Positions 53,146-61,736 of a stretch of DNA of 64,000 nucleotides are shown here, in pieces. The position numbers and the translations under genes are program-made. The stretch is from Dendrosporobacter quercicolus (GTDB lineage Bacteria > Bacillota > Negativicutes > DSM-1736 > Dendrosporobacteraceae): contig NZ_FNHB01000001.1 in NCBI RefSeq assembly GCF_900104455.1, forward strand, positions 620,001 through 684,000. Reading direction: 5' to 3'. Under the pieces are notes generated by a model, which worked only from the letters and a program-made list of their open reading frames with translations, was not told where the DNA came from and made no database searches. The first letter of the stretch is position 1, and each line of letters starts with the position of its first letter.

Positions 53146-54078
53146 TTACAACTTTTCGGCAACCCGTAATTTCGCGCTGCGGGCCCGGGGATTTTGCGCA
53201 ACTTCATCCATTGACGCGGCAACCGGTTTGCCCAGAATTTTTAGCTGAGCCTTATTCTCACACCTGCATACCGGCAATTGCGGCGGACAAATACAGGCTT
53301 TAGCCAGACCTTGCAGCGTTTGTTTGGCAATCCGATCCTCCAGGGAGTGAAAAGTAATGATACATAAGCGCCCGCCTGGTTTCAACAGACTGCAGGCAGC
53401 CGTAAATGCGTCTTTCAGCACGCCTAATTCTTGATTAACCTCAATCCGTATGGCCTGAAAAGTACGTTTGGCCGGATGGGGGCCTTCCCGCCTGGCTGCT
53501 GCAGGGATTGCCTTTTTTATGATATCCACCAGTTGTCCGGTTGTGCCGATTGCGCTGTTTTTGCGGGCCTCGACGATGAACCGCGCAATTCTTTTCGCCC
53601 AGCGCTCTTCACCATAGGTATACAGAATTTTGGTCAGCTCAGCTTCACTATACTGATTTACCACATGAAAAGCCGAAAAACCATGCTCAGGATTCATCCG
53701 CATATCCAAAGGCGCATCCTGCATATAAGAAAAACCCCGTTCTGCGGCATCCAGCTGATGGGACGATACCCCCAGGTCGAAGAGTATGCCGTCCACAGCT
53801 TCAACCTGTAAATCGGCCAGAACCTGCCTAATATTGCTAAAATTACTATTGACGATATCAACCTGGCATTCAGCCTTTGCCAGCCTTGCTTTCCCGGCGT
53901 TTATTGCGGCAGGATCCTGATCAATACCGATAAAATGGCCGTTTAGGGTAAGTCTTTCTACAATTCCTCCGGCATGTCCGCCCCCGCCGAGCGTACAATC
54001 AACATATGTTCCCTCGGGATTTTTAACCAATGCGGCCAAGGTTTCTTCCCATAGTACACTGATGTGATGAAATTCCAT
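53146..54078 (-). CDS. rsmH: 16S rRNA (cytosine-1402-N4) methyltransferase RsmH
   Basis: 310 residues. SAM-binding DCTLGGGGHAGGIVERL, FDLGVSSHQLDAAERGFSYMQDAPLDMRM, and RTFQAIRIEVNQELGVLK, LCIITFHSLEDRIAKQ. It is the usual second gene of the dcw cluster and modifies C1402 in the ribosomal P-site. It follows mraZ by 31 bases. Confidence 0.97.
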   Translation of the reverse strand: MEFHHISVLWEETLAALVKNPEGTYVDCTLGGGGHAGGIVERLTLNGHFIGIDQDPAAINAGKARLAKAECQVDIVNSNFSNIRQVLADLQVEAVDGILFDLGVSSHQLDAAERGFSYMQDAPLDMRMNPEHGFSAFHVVNQYSEAELTKILYTYGEERWAKRIARFIVEARKNSAIGTTGQLVDIIKKAIPAAARREGPHPAKRTFQAIRIEVNQELGVLKDAFTAACSLLKPGGRLCIITFHSLEDRIAKQTLQGLAKACICPPQLPVCRCENKAQLKILGKPVAASMDEVAQNPRARSAKLRVAEKL

Positions 54079-54109
54079 CTATCGTTCACCTCTACAGCCT
54101 CATTGGCCG

Positions 54110-54541
54110 TTATATTCCTAAACAAGCGAGATCTTCAGCCATCTGCGCCACCGTCGGGCTGATTTCTTCATTATATTTATCCCAGCATTCCCTGCTCCAG
54201 ATTTCCACCCGGTTGGAAACACCAATCACCGCAACCTCTTTATCCAATTTGGCATATTCCCTTAAGTTCACCGGCAGCAGAACCCGCCCTTGTTTATCAC
54301 AGTCCAATTCCGCCGCTCCGGCAAAGAAGAACCGTACAAAAGCCCGGGCTTCCGGCTTGCCCAACGGCAGCTGCTTTAGTTTATTCTCTAGAATTGCCCA
54401 TTCTGCTTTACTGTATACAAACAGGCAGTTATCCAAGCCTTTGGTCAAAATAAACTGCTCGCCAAGCTCCTCACGCAACTTGGCAGGCAATATGATCCGG
54501 CCTTTATTATCAATAGTATGCAGATATTCTCCCATCAACAT
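54110..54541 (-). CDS. mraZ: Transcriptional regulator MraZ
   Basis: 143 residues from ATG 54541, the family's normal length; the GGTGGTG site is eight bases upstream, while ATG 54547 would leave only two bases. Two AbrB-like repeats each carry the D-x-K/Q-G-R pattern (DNKGRIILPAKLREEL; DKQGRVLLPVNLREYA). MraZ binds direct repeats in its own promoter and controls the dcw cluster; the repeats are at 54573-54599. Confidence 0.96.
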   Translation of the reverse strand: MLMGEYLHTIDNKGRIILPAKLREELGEQFILTKGLDNCLFVYSKAEWAILENKLKQLPLGKPEARAFVRFFFAGAAELDCDKQGRVLLPVNLREYAKLDKEVAVIGVSNRVEIWSRECWDKYNEEISPTVAQMAEDLACLGI

Positions 54542-54572
54542 GACCATTGCACCACCAAGTTCATTTCATTTA

Positions 54573-54599
54573 CCACTTTACACCACTTTACACCACTTT
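54573..54599 (-). promoter_or_regulatory. MraZ operator: three AAAGTGG repeats with 10-bp period
   Basis: On the minus strand AAAGTGG occurs three times separated by TGT (54573-54579, 54583-54589, 54593-54599), about 32 bases ahead of the mraZ start. The arrangement agrees with MraZ operators known from other bacteria (AAAGTG-type boxes with three-base gaps). Confidence 0.88.
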
Positions 54600-54613
54600 A
54601 ATAGTATCTTCTG

Positions 54614-54652
54614 GACAAAACAAAAAAATCCTTCAATGTGAAGGATTTTTTG
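54614..54652 (-). terminator. Terminator between the ene-reductase gene and mraZ
   Basis: AAAAATCCTTCA / TGAAGGATTTTT with a 4-base loop (about 54624-54650), A-run and T-run on either side, usable in both directions. It ends the leftward transcript of the gene at 54689-55702. Confidence 0.9.
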
Positions 54653-54688
54653 TTTTAGATTTTGACAATTAGCAGTTCAGTGGCCAAA

Positions 54689-55702
54689 TTAAACTCTGGC
54701 CCGTTCATAAGGAACCGGCCACTCTATTGTCTCCTTTAAGACACTGGCGGCCTGCAGCGGCCAATAGGGATTACGCAATAGCTCCCGGCCGAGAAACACA
54801 AGATCAATGCCGGCTTTTAGCACCTGCTCGGCCTGCTGCGGTTCCGTAATCACACCCCCGCCAATGACCGGTAAGCCGGTCCTGTCTTTAATCGTTTGCG
54901 CAAAGCCAATCTGATAGCCGGGGTAAGCCCTTACCGGAATAGGAGTGACGCCGCCGGAACTGACATGCACCGCAGCCAGCCCTTTGCCTTTGATTTCATT
55001 GAGCATTGCAGCGACAGCCTCCGCATCATTCCCCCCTGGTTCGTATTCTTCCGCCGACACCCGTACCCACACCGGCAGTTCAGACGGAACCACTGCTTTT
55101 ACGGCAGTCAGCACCTCTCCTAACAACCGCACACGGTTTGCCGGCTTACCGCCATATTCATCCTCACGCCGATTGACCAACGGCGACATAAACTGATTTA
55201 ATAAATAGCCGTGGGCAGCATGAATTTCAATCGCGTCAAACCCGGCTGCCACGGCCCTGCGGGCGGCGGCGGCAAAATTTTCAATTACTTGGCTAATGCC
55301 GTCCTTCGTTAAGCTCTGCGGCCTGCGGTGCTGGTCACTAAACGGTACGGCTGAAGGAGCAACAGGTTCTAAATAGGGAACCTCGCTTTTCCGCCCGGCA
55401 TGATTTAACTGAATGGCCGCCGCCGCTCCCTGGCTGTGGATAGCATTAACCAGTTTTTTCAGGCTCTCGCCCTGCACATCATTCCATAAACCCAGATCGT
55501 TGGCCGTAATTCTTCCCCGGTCCTCAATCCCGGTGGCTTCAATAATAATCAGCCCCACCTGCCCGGTTGCCCGCGTCGCATAATGAACCAAATGCCAGTC
55601 TGTTGCCAGGCCATCCTGTTCTGCTGAGTACATGCACATCGGCGACATAACAACCCGGTTGCGCAAGGTCAAATGATCAATAGAAAAAGAATCAAAAAGC
55701 AT
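54689..55702 (-). CDS. Old-yellow-enzyme-type NADPH oxidoreductase (YqjM/NamA-like)
   Basis: 337 residues from ATG 55702 (AAGGGGG upstream), equal to the length of B. subtilis YqjM. FMN barrel with RNRVVMSPMCMYSAEQDGLATDWHLVHYATRA; the Cys in SPMCMYS is the redox-tuning residue of the thermophilic-like OYE class; HAAHGYLLNQFMSPLVNRREDEYGG carries the His pair that binds the phenolic ligand. It reduces activated C=C bonds and may serve xenobiotic or oxidative-stress defence. It stands alone upstream of the dcw promoter. Confidence 0.93.
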   Translation of the reverse strand: MLFDSFSIDHLTLRNRVVMSPMCMYSAEQDGLATDWHLVHYATRATGQVGLIIIEATGIEDRGRITANDLGLWNDVQGESLKKLVNAIHSQGAAAAIQLNHAGRKSEVPYLEPVAPSAVPFSDQHRRPQSLTKDGISQVIENFAAAARRAVAAGFDAIEIHAAHGYLLNQFMSPLVNRREDEYGGKPANRVRLLGEVLTAVKAVVPSELPVWVRVSAEEYEPGGNDAEAVAAMLNEIKGKGLAAVHVSSGGVTPIPVRAYPGYQIGFAQTIKDRTGLPVIGGGVITEPQQAEQVLKAGIDLVFLGRELLRNPYWPLQAASVLKETIEWPVPYERARV

Positions 55703-55741
55703 CTCTGTTCCCCCTTTACTGTTTAACCAATACAGCGTCAC

Positions 55742-56247
55742 CTTAAAACCGTACGTATAGTGGCGAAAGCATTTTCCATAAAACGTGGCGGAGGATAAAA
55801 CCTGCCGGGCATATGCCGCAACAGCAAAGCTTTACGGAAACTGCCCCGCCCCGGCATACGCAGGGTTAAGGATAATACTGCACTTGCCTATTGATAATAC
55901 TTTTATTATACCATATTTTAGCAGACTCAGTAACTGTTCATACGAATGCCGGTTAAAGTGACAGGATACCGCAGGCCTGTTCCACACGAAAGAAAAGCTT
56001 ATCTTTTAAATTTGTTTATAAAACTATGATTACTGATTGCCATAAGGGATGGAGTTATTATCACATCTCATACCTTAAAAGGTTCAGGCATCCAACGCTA
56101 AACCTCCATCGGAGTTCGCCTTACTCTAAAAACTCCCAATCTCAATTTAGAGCTAGCCACTCACTTATTGGACGCTTACGATTAAACGAGTTGCTTGCAC
56201 AGGTATGAAGAGATTTTTCGCACAGTCTGTGTCCTTTTGTGCTTATG
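55742..56247. other. Gap without a recognisable gene
   Basis: 500 bases with no supported reading frame. At 56011-56034 there is a copy (22 of 24 bases) of the promoter stretch 58471-58494. The rest (56040-56200) looks like eroded DNA and has no promoter or terminator that I can assign. Confidence 0.4.
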
Positions 56248-57165
56248 TTACTTTTCACTGCTTCTGTAAACAACAGTTCTTACCATTTGAGTAGGATCTT
56301 TTTCTTTAGATATTTTATCCTTAAGCATTTCTCCAATGTATGTTGAACCCAATATAAAAAGCCCGCCAATAATTTGCAGGATTGTTAACGTCTCTCCGAC
56401 AAAGATCACACTAAATAAAATGCCAAATAACGGTTCTAAGTAACTGTAGGACACGATTTCAACAGATTTCATATGTGCATAGAGGGAAAAAAACATGGTA
56501 TAGGCCACACTTGTATGTAATATACCCAATAGAATGGTATAAATAACTGCCATAGCATCCAAGTCTGCAACCTTTAAAATATTTCCATCAATTAATACAA
56601 ATGGCAGTAAAACTATCATCGCTGTAAATATTTGCACAAATGTAGCAGTTTGATTATCCACCCTGACTGTAATGCTGCGGTTAATAAGAATAATGGTTGC
56701 ATAAAGCATCCCTGAAACAGCACTGAGTGCCAGTCCCCTGTACCCGTAACCTTCAAGTAAGTTATGGCCTACAATCAAAAATAGACCCAGAATTGAAACG
56801 ATAATTACTGAAATTTGAATCTTTGAGATAGTCTCTTTCAATACCAGAGGCGCAAATATCATTACATAAACCGGGCACATGTTGTAGATCATAACAGCAG
56901 ATGAAATACTGGTATGCTTAAATCCATAGAATAAGGTTAACCAGCCAAAACCAAGCAATACACCTGAAATAAGATAGGGCTTTAAAAGCGACAAATTCAC
57001 CTTATCTGCTTTTTTCATTTTCATTACAACAAAAAGAACCGGCAATGCAATTAATGCCCTCAGAAAAGCTAAGCTTAAAGCGGACAACGGAATGGATCTT
57101 GTAAATACACCCAAACTACCCCAAATAATCATAACAAGCACTAATTTAATTCTATTCATATACAA
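56248..57165 (-). CDS. EamA/DMT-family transporter
   Basis: 305 residues, ten transmembrane helices in two five-helix EamA repeats. Repeat 1 starts RIKLVLVMIIWGSLGVFTRS; repeat 2 is near GYRGLALSAVSGMLYATIIL, with SYLEPLFGILFSVIFVGETL at its end, a typical DMT feature. Such proteins export amino acids or metabolites. The ribosome site AAGGAG lies inside the right arm of a 20-bp perfect inverted repeat (57167-57211). The AraC-type gene upstream in the same direction is the probable regulator. DNA here is AT-rich. Confidence 0.9.
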   Translation of the reverse strand: MYMNRIKLVLVMIIWGSLGVFTRSIPLSALSLAFLRALIALPVLFVVMKMKKADKVNLSLLKPYLISGVLLGFGWLTLFYGFKHTSISSAVMIYNMCPVYVMIFAPLVLKETISKIQISVIIVSILGLFLIVGHNLLEGYGYRGLALSAVSGMLYATIILINRSITVRVDNQTATFVQIFTAMIVLLPFVLIDGNILKVADLDAMAVIYTILLGILHTSVAYTMFFSLYAHMKSVEIVSYSYLEPLFGILFSVIFVGETLTILQIIGGLFILGSTYIGEMLKDKISKEKDPTQMVRTVVYRSSEK

Positions 57166-57166
57166 A

Positions 57167-57211
57167 CTCCTTATTCTATTGCTAAGTCAAGCTTAGCAAT
57201 AGAATAAGGAG
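57167..57211 (-). promoter_or_regulatory. 20-bp perfect inverted repeat that can hide the EamA ribosome site
   Basis: Arms 57167-57186 and 57192-57211, loop TCAAG. On the minus strand the last arm ends in AAGGAG, the Shine-Dalgarno sequence of the EamA gene, paired with CTCCTT in the first arm. There is no T-tract. As RNA it would block translation start; as DNA it could be an operator. Confidence 0.7.
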
Positions 57212-57232
57212 CTGTATTGTATAGAATTGACA

Positions 57233-58045
57233 CTATTCTTTTACTTGCTTTATATATGTTACTGGCGTAATACCATACATTTTTTTAAATTCCCGAATCA
57301 AATGGGCTTGGTCATAAAATCTTAATTCCTCACAAATGTCAAATACGTCTACGCCTTTACTTAATAACCTTTTTGCTTCAGCTACTCGATATTGTAAATG
57401 GTATGCAGCAGGTGTTGTTACATATAATTTTTTGAAATTCCTTATTATAGAGAATTTGTTTAATCCGGTTATCTGCTGGAGTTTATTCAATGTTATTACT
57501 TCATTCGCGTGATTTAATATATATTCATGAATTGTTTTGGCGATATCTCTTGTATTTGTAACAGTAGTTTCCGAAATATCTTTTTCTCCAAACTCTAACA
57601 ATAATTCAATAACTATATTTTCCACTGTGTCTGGAGTCTTTTCTGTTACTAGTTGTTCAATAAAGCCAATTAATTTCCGGACTTGATTACCTGTTAATTT
57701 TTTTGCTTGATTAAAACTTACTAAATCGCCATAGTAACCGGGATCAACAAATAACATAACATATGCCCAGTGGTTGATATCGTTCGGTACACATCTGTGA
57801 GTCAGCAGCGGTGGTATAATGACACCATCACCTGATCCATAAAAGATAATCCTGTCATGCAAGGTTAAATTAGTAGATCCTTCCACAATATACCCTATAG
57901 AAAGTTCATTATGAACATGAGACTTATATGCATGGGGGTTGTTTCTACATCGCTTGATCTCCACGCCTTCAATAATGCTTCTGCCAAATTCCATATATCT
58001 GTTTTGTTCACTACTACTCCTATAATCCTTATCTGATGTATTCAA
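57233..58045 (-). CDS. AraC-family transcriptional regulator next to the EamA transporter
   Basis: 270 residues from a TTG at 58045; the start is uncertain and ATG near residue 18 (MEFGRS) is an alternative. The N-terminal cupin-like sensor has HVHNELSIGYIVEGSTNLTL and GDGVIIPPLLTHRCVP. The C-terminal double HTH reads ITLNKLQQITGLNKFSIIRNFKKLYVTTPAAYH and DVFDICEELRFYDQAHLIREFKKMYGITPVTY. This matches regulators that respond to amino acids or amines and drive LysE/EamA-type exporters. It is 67 bases ahead of the transporter. Confidence 0.88.
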   Translation of the reverse strand: MNTSDKDYRSSSEQNRYMEFGRSIIEGVEIKRCRNNPHAYKSHVHNELSIGYIVEGSTNLTLHDRIIFYGSGDGVIIPPLLTHRCVPNDINHWAYVMLFVDPGYYGDLVSFNQAKKLTGNQVRKLIGFIEQLVTEKTPDTVENIVIELLLEFGEKDISETTVTNTRDIAKTIHEYILNHANEVITLNKLQQITGLNKFSIIRNFKKLYVTTPAAYHLQYRVAEAKRLLSKGVDVFDICEELRFYDQAHLIREFKKMYGITPVTYIKQVKE

Positions 58046-58105
58046 AATCCAAACACATTCCTTCCATACGCAAATGCCATTTTAAAAGTTGCTTCTGCCA
58101 CAATA

Positions 58106-58468
58106 TTGCCAAAGCCCTTTTTGGGCAAGCACAACTTCACCGCCTTCAATATCAAGTTTACTCACACACGGTCAGCAACTTGTGCACCAGCTCGCGCCGC
58201 TTTTCGACGATTACAGCTTCAGCTTTTGCCCTTGCTGGACCGCTCCGATGAGTGGCATGCCGACGAAACAGTGGTTAAAATCGGTGGTGTCAATATCACC
58301 TCTGGTTTGTCGAACTATTTGTATGATTTTCGGACGACATTTTTCATCTTTACAGTGCCAATCAGCCTGCTTAACTGGCTTCTCAGTGATACCGAGATCA
58401 TTATACCATATTTTACCTGCCTACATAACCAGCGTTTGTTCTACATTGCAGGAAAAATATCCTCTTAG
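58106..58468 (+). pseudogene. Transposase gene remnant
   Basis: The stretch DEWHADETVVKIGGV is the first catalytic Asp region of IS6-like DDE transposases. Upstream coding potential is spread over other frames (IAKALFGQAQLHRLQYQVYS from 58036), and downstream the homology fades within ~40 codons. No terminal repeats. It is a leftover of an insertion sequence between the AraC gene and the DUF1858 gene. Confidence 0.45.
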
Positions 58469-58474
58469 ATTTTA

Positions 58475-58504
58475 TTTATAAAATTATGATTACTATGCTA
58501 TAAT
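58475..58504 (+). promoter_or_regulatory. Extended -10 promoter of the DUF1858 gene
   Basis: TTTATA (58475-58480), 18-base spacer, TATAAT (58499-58504) preceded by TGC, giving an extended -10. It lies 38 bases ahead of the ATG at 58543. Confidence 0.6.
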
Positions 58505-58542
58505 ATTTTTAAGTATTATTATAATCAGGAGGGATAGCGCAA

Positions 58543-58749
58543 ATGACAATAACGAAGGATATGAGCATTATTCAGATTGTCGAAAAATATCCTCAGACAA
58601 TTGAGGTTTTTCGTAAATTCGGCATGGGCTGCTTGGGCTGCTCAGCCGCCCGGTTTGAAAATCTGGAACAAGGCGCTTCGGCCCATGGGATAGATATTCA
58701 TGCCATTGTTGCCGATTTAAACAAAGCCGTCAGTAGTGAAAGCCACTAA
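58543..58749 (+). CDS. DUF1858 domain protein
   Basis: 68 residues; AGGAGGG precedes the ATG. The whole protein is one DUF1858 domain: ITKDMSIIQIVEKYPQTIEVFRKFGMGCLGCSAARFENLEQGA. The CLGC pair is the marker of the hybrid-cluster-protein-associated disulfide domain and could bind a metal or cycle between thiol and disulfide. Common in anaerobes; function not established. A strong bidirectional terminator follows. Confidence 0.88.
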   Translation: MTITKDMSIIQIVEKYPQTIEVFRKFGMGCLGCSAARFENLEQGASAHGIDIHAIVADLNKAVSSESH

Positions 58750-58767
58750 AATTGCAGCAATTACCGT

Positions 58768-58830
58768 AAAAAACCAAGGCTGCGCTGAAGCGATTGCAAC
58801 AAAATCGCTCCAGCGCAGCCTTGGTTTTTA
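58768..58830. terminator. Bidirectional terminator between DUF1858 and feoA
   Basis: AAACCAAGGCTGCGCT (from 58771) pairs with the complement ending at 58827, with an inner AGCGAT/ATCGCT stem; A-run before and T-run after. It serves the rightward DUF1858 gene and the leftward feoB-feoA pair. Confidence 0.92.
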
Positions 58831-58837
58831 TTACTTT

Positions 58838-59059
58838 TCATTTATACCCATAGATTGTACCGGCGATTATACGGTCAACAGCCAGCAGCGTATGCCCGAC
58901 CTGAAGCACAAAGGCCGGCCTGGTCTGCAATATCCGGCATTCCGCACCCGGCAGAATGCCAAACACTGCCATTTTGTGCAAAATCGTATCATTAGAGGTT
59001 TTCACTGTTGCTATTATGAGCTTTTCTCCCTGCTTACATGCGGCTACCGATATTAACAT
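58838..59059 (-). CDS. feoA: Ferrous iron transport protein FeoA
   Basis: 73 residues, a single SH3-like FeoA domain: ACKQGEKLIIATVKTSNDTI, MAVFGILPGAECRILQTRPAFVLQVG, and LLAVDRIIAGTIYGYK, where D-x-x-I/L-A-x-x-I is typical. It is a small cytosolic partner of FeoB. It lies 17 bases after feoB, the reverse of the common feoA-feoB order. Confidence 0.92.
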   Translation of the reverse strand: MLISVAACKQGEKLIIATVKTSNDTILHKMAVFGILPGAECRILQTRPAFVLQVGHTLLAVDRIIAGTIYGYK

Positions 59060-59076
59060 TTCAGGCCACCTCTTTG

Positions 59077-61002
59077 CTATATAGGAATAGCGTAATTAAG
59101 CAAAACAAAATTGACCAGCCACCCTGAACCCAAAGCTGCAGCAACAATCAATGCCACCATCCATAAGGTTGCCTGCAGACCTCTTTCCTTGATCATTACC
59201 GACAATTGCGCTACACAGGGTACAAACAGGGTAAGTGTAATGGCTGCCACCAACAGCTGGCCGTCTGATAAAAGCCCCTGCTTGACTAAATCATACAAGC
59301 CGGCGGCGCCGTAATCCCGGCGGAAAAACCCTTGAATAAAAGCCGGGGCAACCTGCCAGGGAAGCCCTAAATCCACCATGAGCGGCTCCATCACCGCAAT
59401 GATCAGCCGCAGCGCTCCGCAATACGCCAGCAGCCACATAACAAGGCTGGTGATGATAAATACCGGCAGAATCTCAATAAAATACCAAAATATTCGATTC
59501 CCGGCCTTTTTTACAATATTCGTCATAACCGGCATTCTCAGCGGCGGCAATTCCATATAGAAACTGCTGCGCTCACCAGGCAGCAGCCTGGCGCTCAGCC
59601 AGCCAACCACAATAAACATCAGACCAATATAACCGGCCCAGATCATTAGCGCCCGGCTGTTATGCGCCAGCAGCGACAAAATTACGCCTAGCTGAGCGGA
59701 GCAGGGAATGGTTAACGCCAGTAAAAAAGTGGCCAGAAGCCGTTCTCGCCTGGTCTCGAGGGTTCTGGTAACCATAATTGCCATTGTCCCGCAGCCAGTG
59801 CCCAGTGTCAGCGGTATAACGGCCCGGCCGTTTAAGCCGAATAGTTTGAACAGGCCGTCAACCAGCATCGCCAGGCGGGGCAGATAACCACTGTCCTCCA
59901 ACAAGGCAAACACCAGAAAAAACGTTCCCACAATCGGCAGAATAATGACAATTGCATAGCGAAGGCCCAGAGTAAAAACGCCGTATTCGCCGACAATCAG
60001 CGACTGCAGCCAGTCCCAGGCAAGATATTGCGCGCTGTAGGACTCAACAACCGGCGTAACAAACGCTGTGAAAATCTCTTTGTCAATAAAATCAACAAGA
60101 AATCCGGCGCCAAACTTGCCGACCATTTGATATAAACCAAAATACAATACTAGGCACAAGATCGGAATGCCGGTCAGCGGTTCGCGGGCATAACGCTCCA
60201 ACCGGGCCAGGCTTGGCCCTTTGGCTTTACCTGACCCCATAACGCATTGCAGAATGCGATCAGCCATTGCCTGCCGTTGGCTGGTGATTATGTAATTCAG
60301 TGCCACCTGATGGTGCTGCTGCAGCCAGGCAATCTTTTTGGCAATAGCAGGGTAAGCGGGTTCGTTAACCGCTTGTTTATGTACGATTTTATCACCGGAC
60401 AACAGCAATAATGCGACGGCTCTTACTGCCAGACCATAAGTTAACGTCAGTTTACCGCCAATGTATTCGATACTTTCTTCGATACAATCAGAGTAATTCA
60501 TCACTGGCGGTTTTTCATCGCGGTAGCCGCTGATGCTCATTTTGAGATTCTCCAGCCCCTGCTTTCTGACCGCCGCTGTTGCGACAACCGGTATGCCAAG
60601 TATTTCGGCCAACAGCCGGCTGTTGATCGTAACTCCGGCGCGTTTGGCTTCATCAATGATATTTAAATCCAGTATTACCGGCAAACCGGCTTCTAAGAGT
60701 TGCAATGTCACGGGCAGCATCCGGCGGATGTTTTTCGCATCAATAACATGAACAACTACCCCCGCTTTGATTGACGTCAGCACAGAGCGGGTTACTGTTT
60801 CCTCTTCCGTAATCGGGATAAGGGAGTACATGCCTGGTGTGTCGATAACTTCATAGGTCTTGCCATAAATTCTGGCCCGTCCCCGCAAAATGTCGACGGT
60901 AGTCCCCGGATAATTGGATACTGTCGCATATGTTCCTGTTAAATAGTTAAAAATTACGCTTTTCCCCACATTGGGATTGCCGACAAGAACGACAGCCGCC
61001 AT
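59077..61002 (-). CDS. feoB: Ferrous iron transporter FeoB
   Basis: 641 residues. The N-terminal GTPase domain has G1 GNPNVGKS, the switch segment YPGTTVDILRG, G3 DTPGMYSL and G4 NIID (in DLNIIDEAKRAG). The C-terminal half holds the transmembrane core with gate repeats (LARLAMLVDGLFKLFGLNGRAVIPLTLGTGCGTMAIMVTRTLE; PCSAQLGVIL; PCVAQLSVMIKERG). It imports Fe(II), matching an anaerobic life. A FUR box was looked for in the upstream region but not convincingly found. Confidence 0.95.
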   Translation of the reverse strand: MAAVVLVGNPNVGKSVIFNYLTGTYATVSNYPGTTVDILRGRARIYGKTYEVIDTPGMYSLIPITEEETVTRSVLTSIKAGVVVHVIDAKNIRRMLPVTLQLLEAGLPVILDLNIIDEAKRAGVTINSRLLAEILGIPVVATAAVRKQGLENLKMSISGYRDEKPPVMNYSDCIEESIEYIGGKLTLTYGLAVRAVALLLLSGDKIVHKQAVNEPAYPAIAKKIAWLQQHHQVALNYIITSQRQAMADRILQCVMGSGKAKGPSLARLERYAREPLTGIPILCLVLYFGLYQMVGKFGAGFLVDFIDKEIFTAFVTPVVESYSAQYLAWDWLQSLIVGEYGVFTLGLRYAIVIILPIVGTFFLVFALLEDSGYLPRLAMLVDGLFKLFGLNGRAVIPLTLGTGCGTMAIMVTRTLETRRERLLATFLLALTIPCSAQLGVILSLLAHNSRALMIWAGYIGLMFIVVGWLSARLLPGERSSFYMELPPLRMPVMTNIVKKAGNRIFWYFIEILPVFIITSLVMWLLAYCGALRLIIAVMEPLMVDLGLPWQVAPAFIQGFFRRDYGAAGLYDLVKQGLLSDGQLLVAAITLTLFVPCVAQLSVMIKERGLQATLWMVALIVAAALGSGWLVNFVLLNYAIPI

Positions 61003-61310
61003 CGCTAATCCCCCCGCGCTTAGTAAAGAATATCATATTTTACTTTCTATTCACGCCAGGTTGATAATATGTATTGGCAAACAGAAAAAAGCGGCTTACA
61101 GCCACGCCTTGTCTCCTTGTCTATTTAGAAAAAAAGCTGCCTCTAAGGTACGCCCCCAATAAAGAAGTATTTGTACAGCACACGGCAAGTCAATTTTGGG
61201 CTAGGCCGTTTTTGCAAGAAACGAAAATCACGAGTAACATAAATTTGATAACAAGCTTGGCAAATTGGAAGTTGTAGTGTAGATTATTTATATTAGGAGG
61301 TATTAACGTT
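61003..61310. other. Divergent gap between feoB and the VOC gene
   Basis: About 300 AT-rich bases. Likely holds both promoters; a weak rightward candidate is TTGGAA, 17 bases, TTATAT at about 61264-61292. Nothing else recognisable. Confidence 0.4.
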
Positions 61311-61736
61311 ATGGATGATGAATTGAAAATCAAAATGTACTCATTTACGGTAGATTGCAAAAACCCGCATGAATTAGCAAAATTTTATGCGGCGTTGCTC
61401 AAATGGGAAATAATGTTTATCGATGAAGAATGGGCATGTGTATACGCTCCAGGAACCAATCAGGGAACATATCCTTGTATATTGTTTCAACGGAATCCTG
61501 AGTATAAACCGCCTGTGTGGCCGGAAGAGCCTGAAGCTCAACAGCAAATGGCACATATAGACTTCGCCGTTAATGATTTAGAAAAAGCAGTGCAATATGC
61601 AACCCATTGTGGAGCAACAATCGCAGATGAGCAATTTTCTAATAATTGGAGAGTTATGCTTGACCCCGCCGGACACCCTTTTTGCTTATGTCAAATGAAA
61701 TCAATTATCGAGAGTACCCATTTTGCGTTGTTATAG
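61311..61736 (+). CDS. VOC-superfamily (glyoxalase-like) protein
   Basis: 141 residues; AGGAGG precedes the ATG. Two beta-alpha-beta-beta-beta modules: KMYSFTVDCKNPHELAKFYAALLKWEIMF...WACVYAP and MAHIDFAVNDLEKAVQYATHCGATIADEQF...MLDPAGHPFCLCQ. HIDFAV and DPAGHPF carry the usual metal-binding positions (His, His/Glu). Members include glyoxalases, dioxygenases and resistance proteins; the substrate is unknown. Standalone gene in AT-rich DNA. Confidence 0.85.
   Translation: MDDELKIKMYSFTVDCKNPHELAKFYAALLKWEIMFIDEEWACVYAPGTNQGTYPCILFQRNPEYKPPVWPEEPEAQQQMAHIDFAVNDLEKAVQYATHCGATIADEQFSNNWRVMLDPAGHPFCLCQMKSIIESTHFALL

Noticed and set aside
54571-54600. Three regular repeats considered as a tiny CRISPR array
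   Set aside because: The 10-bp period and position before mraZ match an MraZ operator; there are no spacers or cas genes.
56026-56208. A 60-codon frame upstream of the EamA gene
   Set aside because: No ribosome site, no recognisable motif; the region looks like eroded non-coding DNA.
61003-61090. FUR box before feoB
   Set aside because: Only a partial match (TTGATAATATGTATTGG) was found, without the second half of the repeat.
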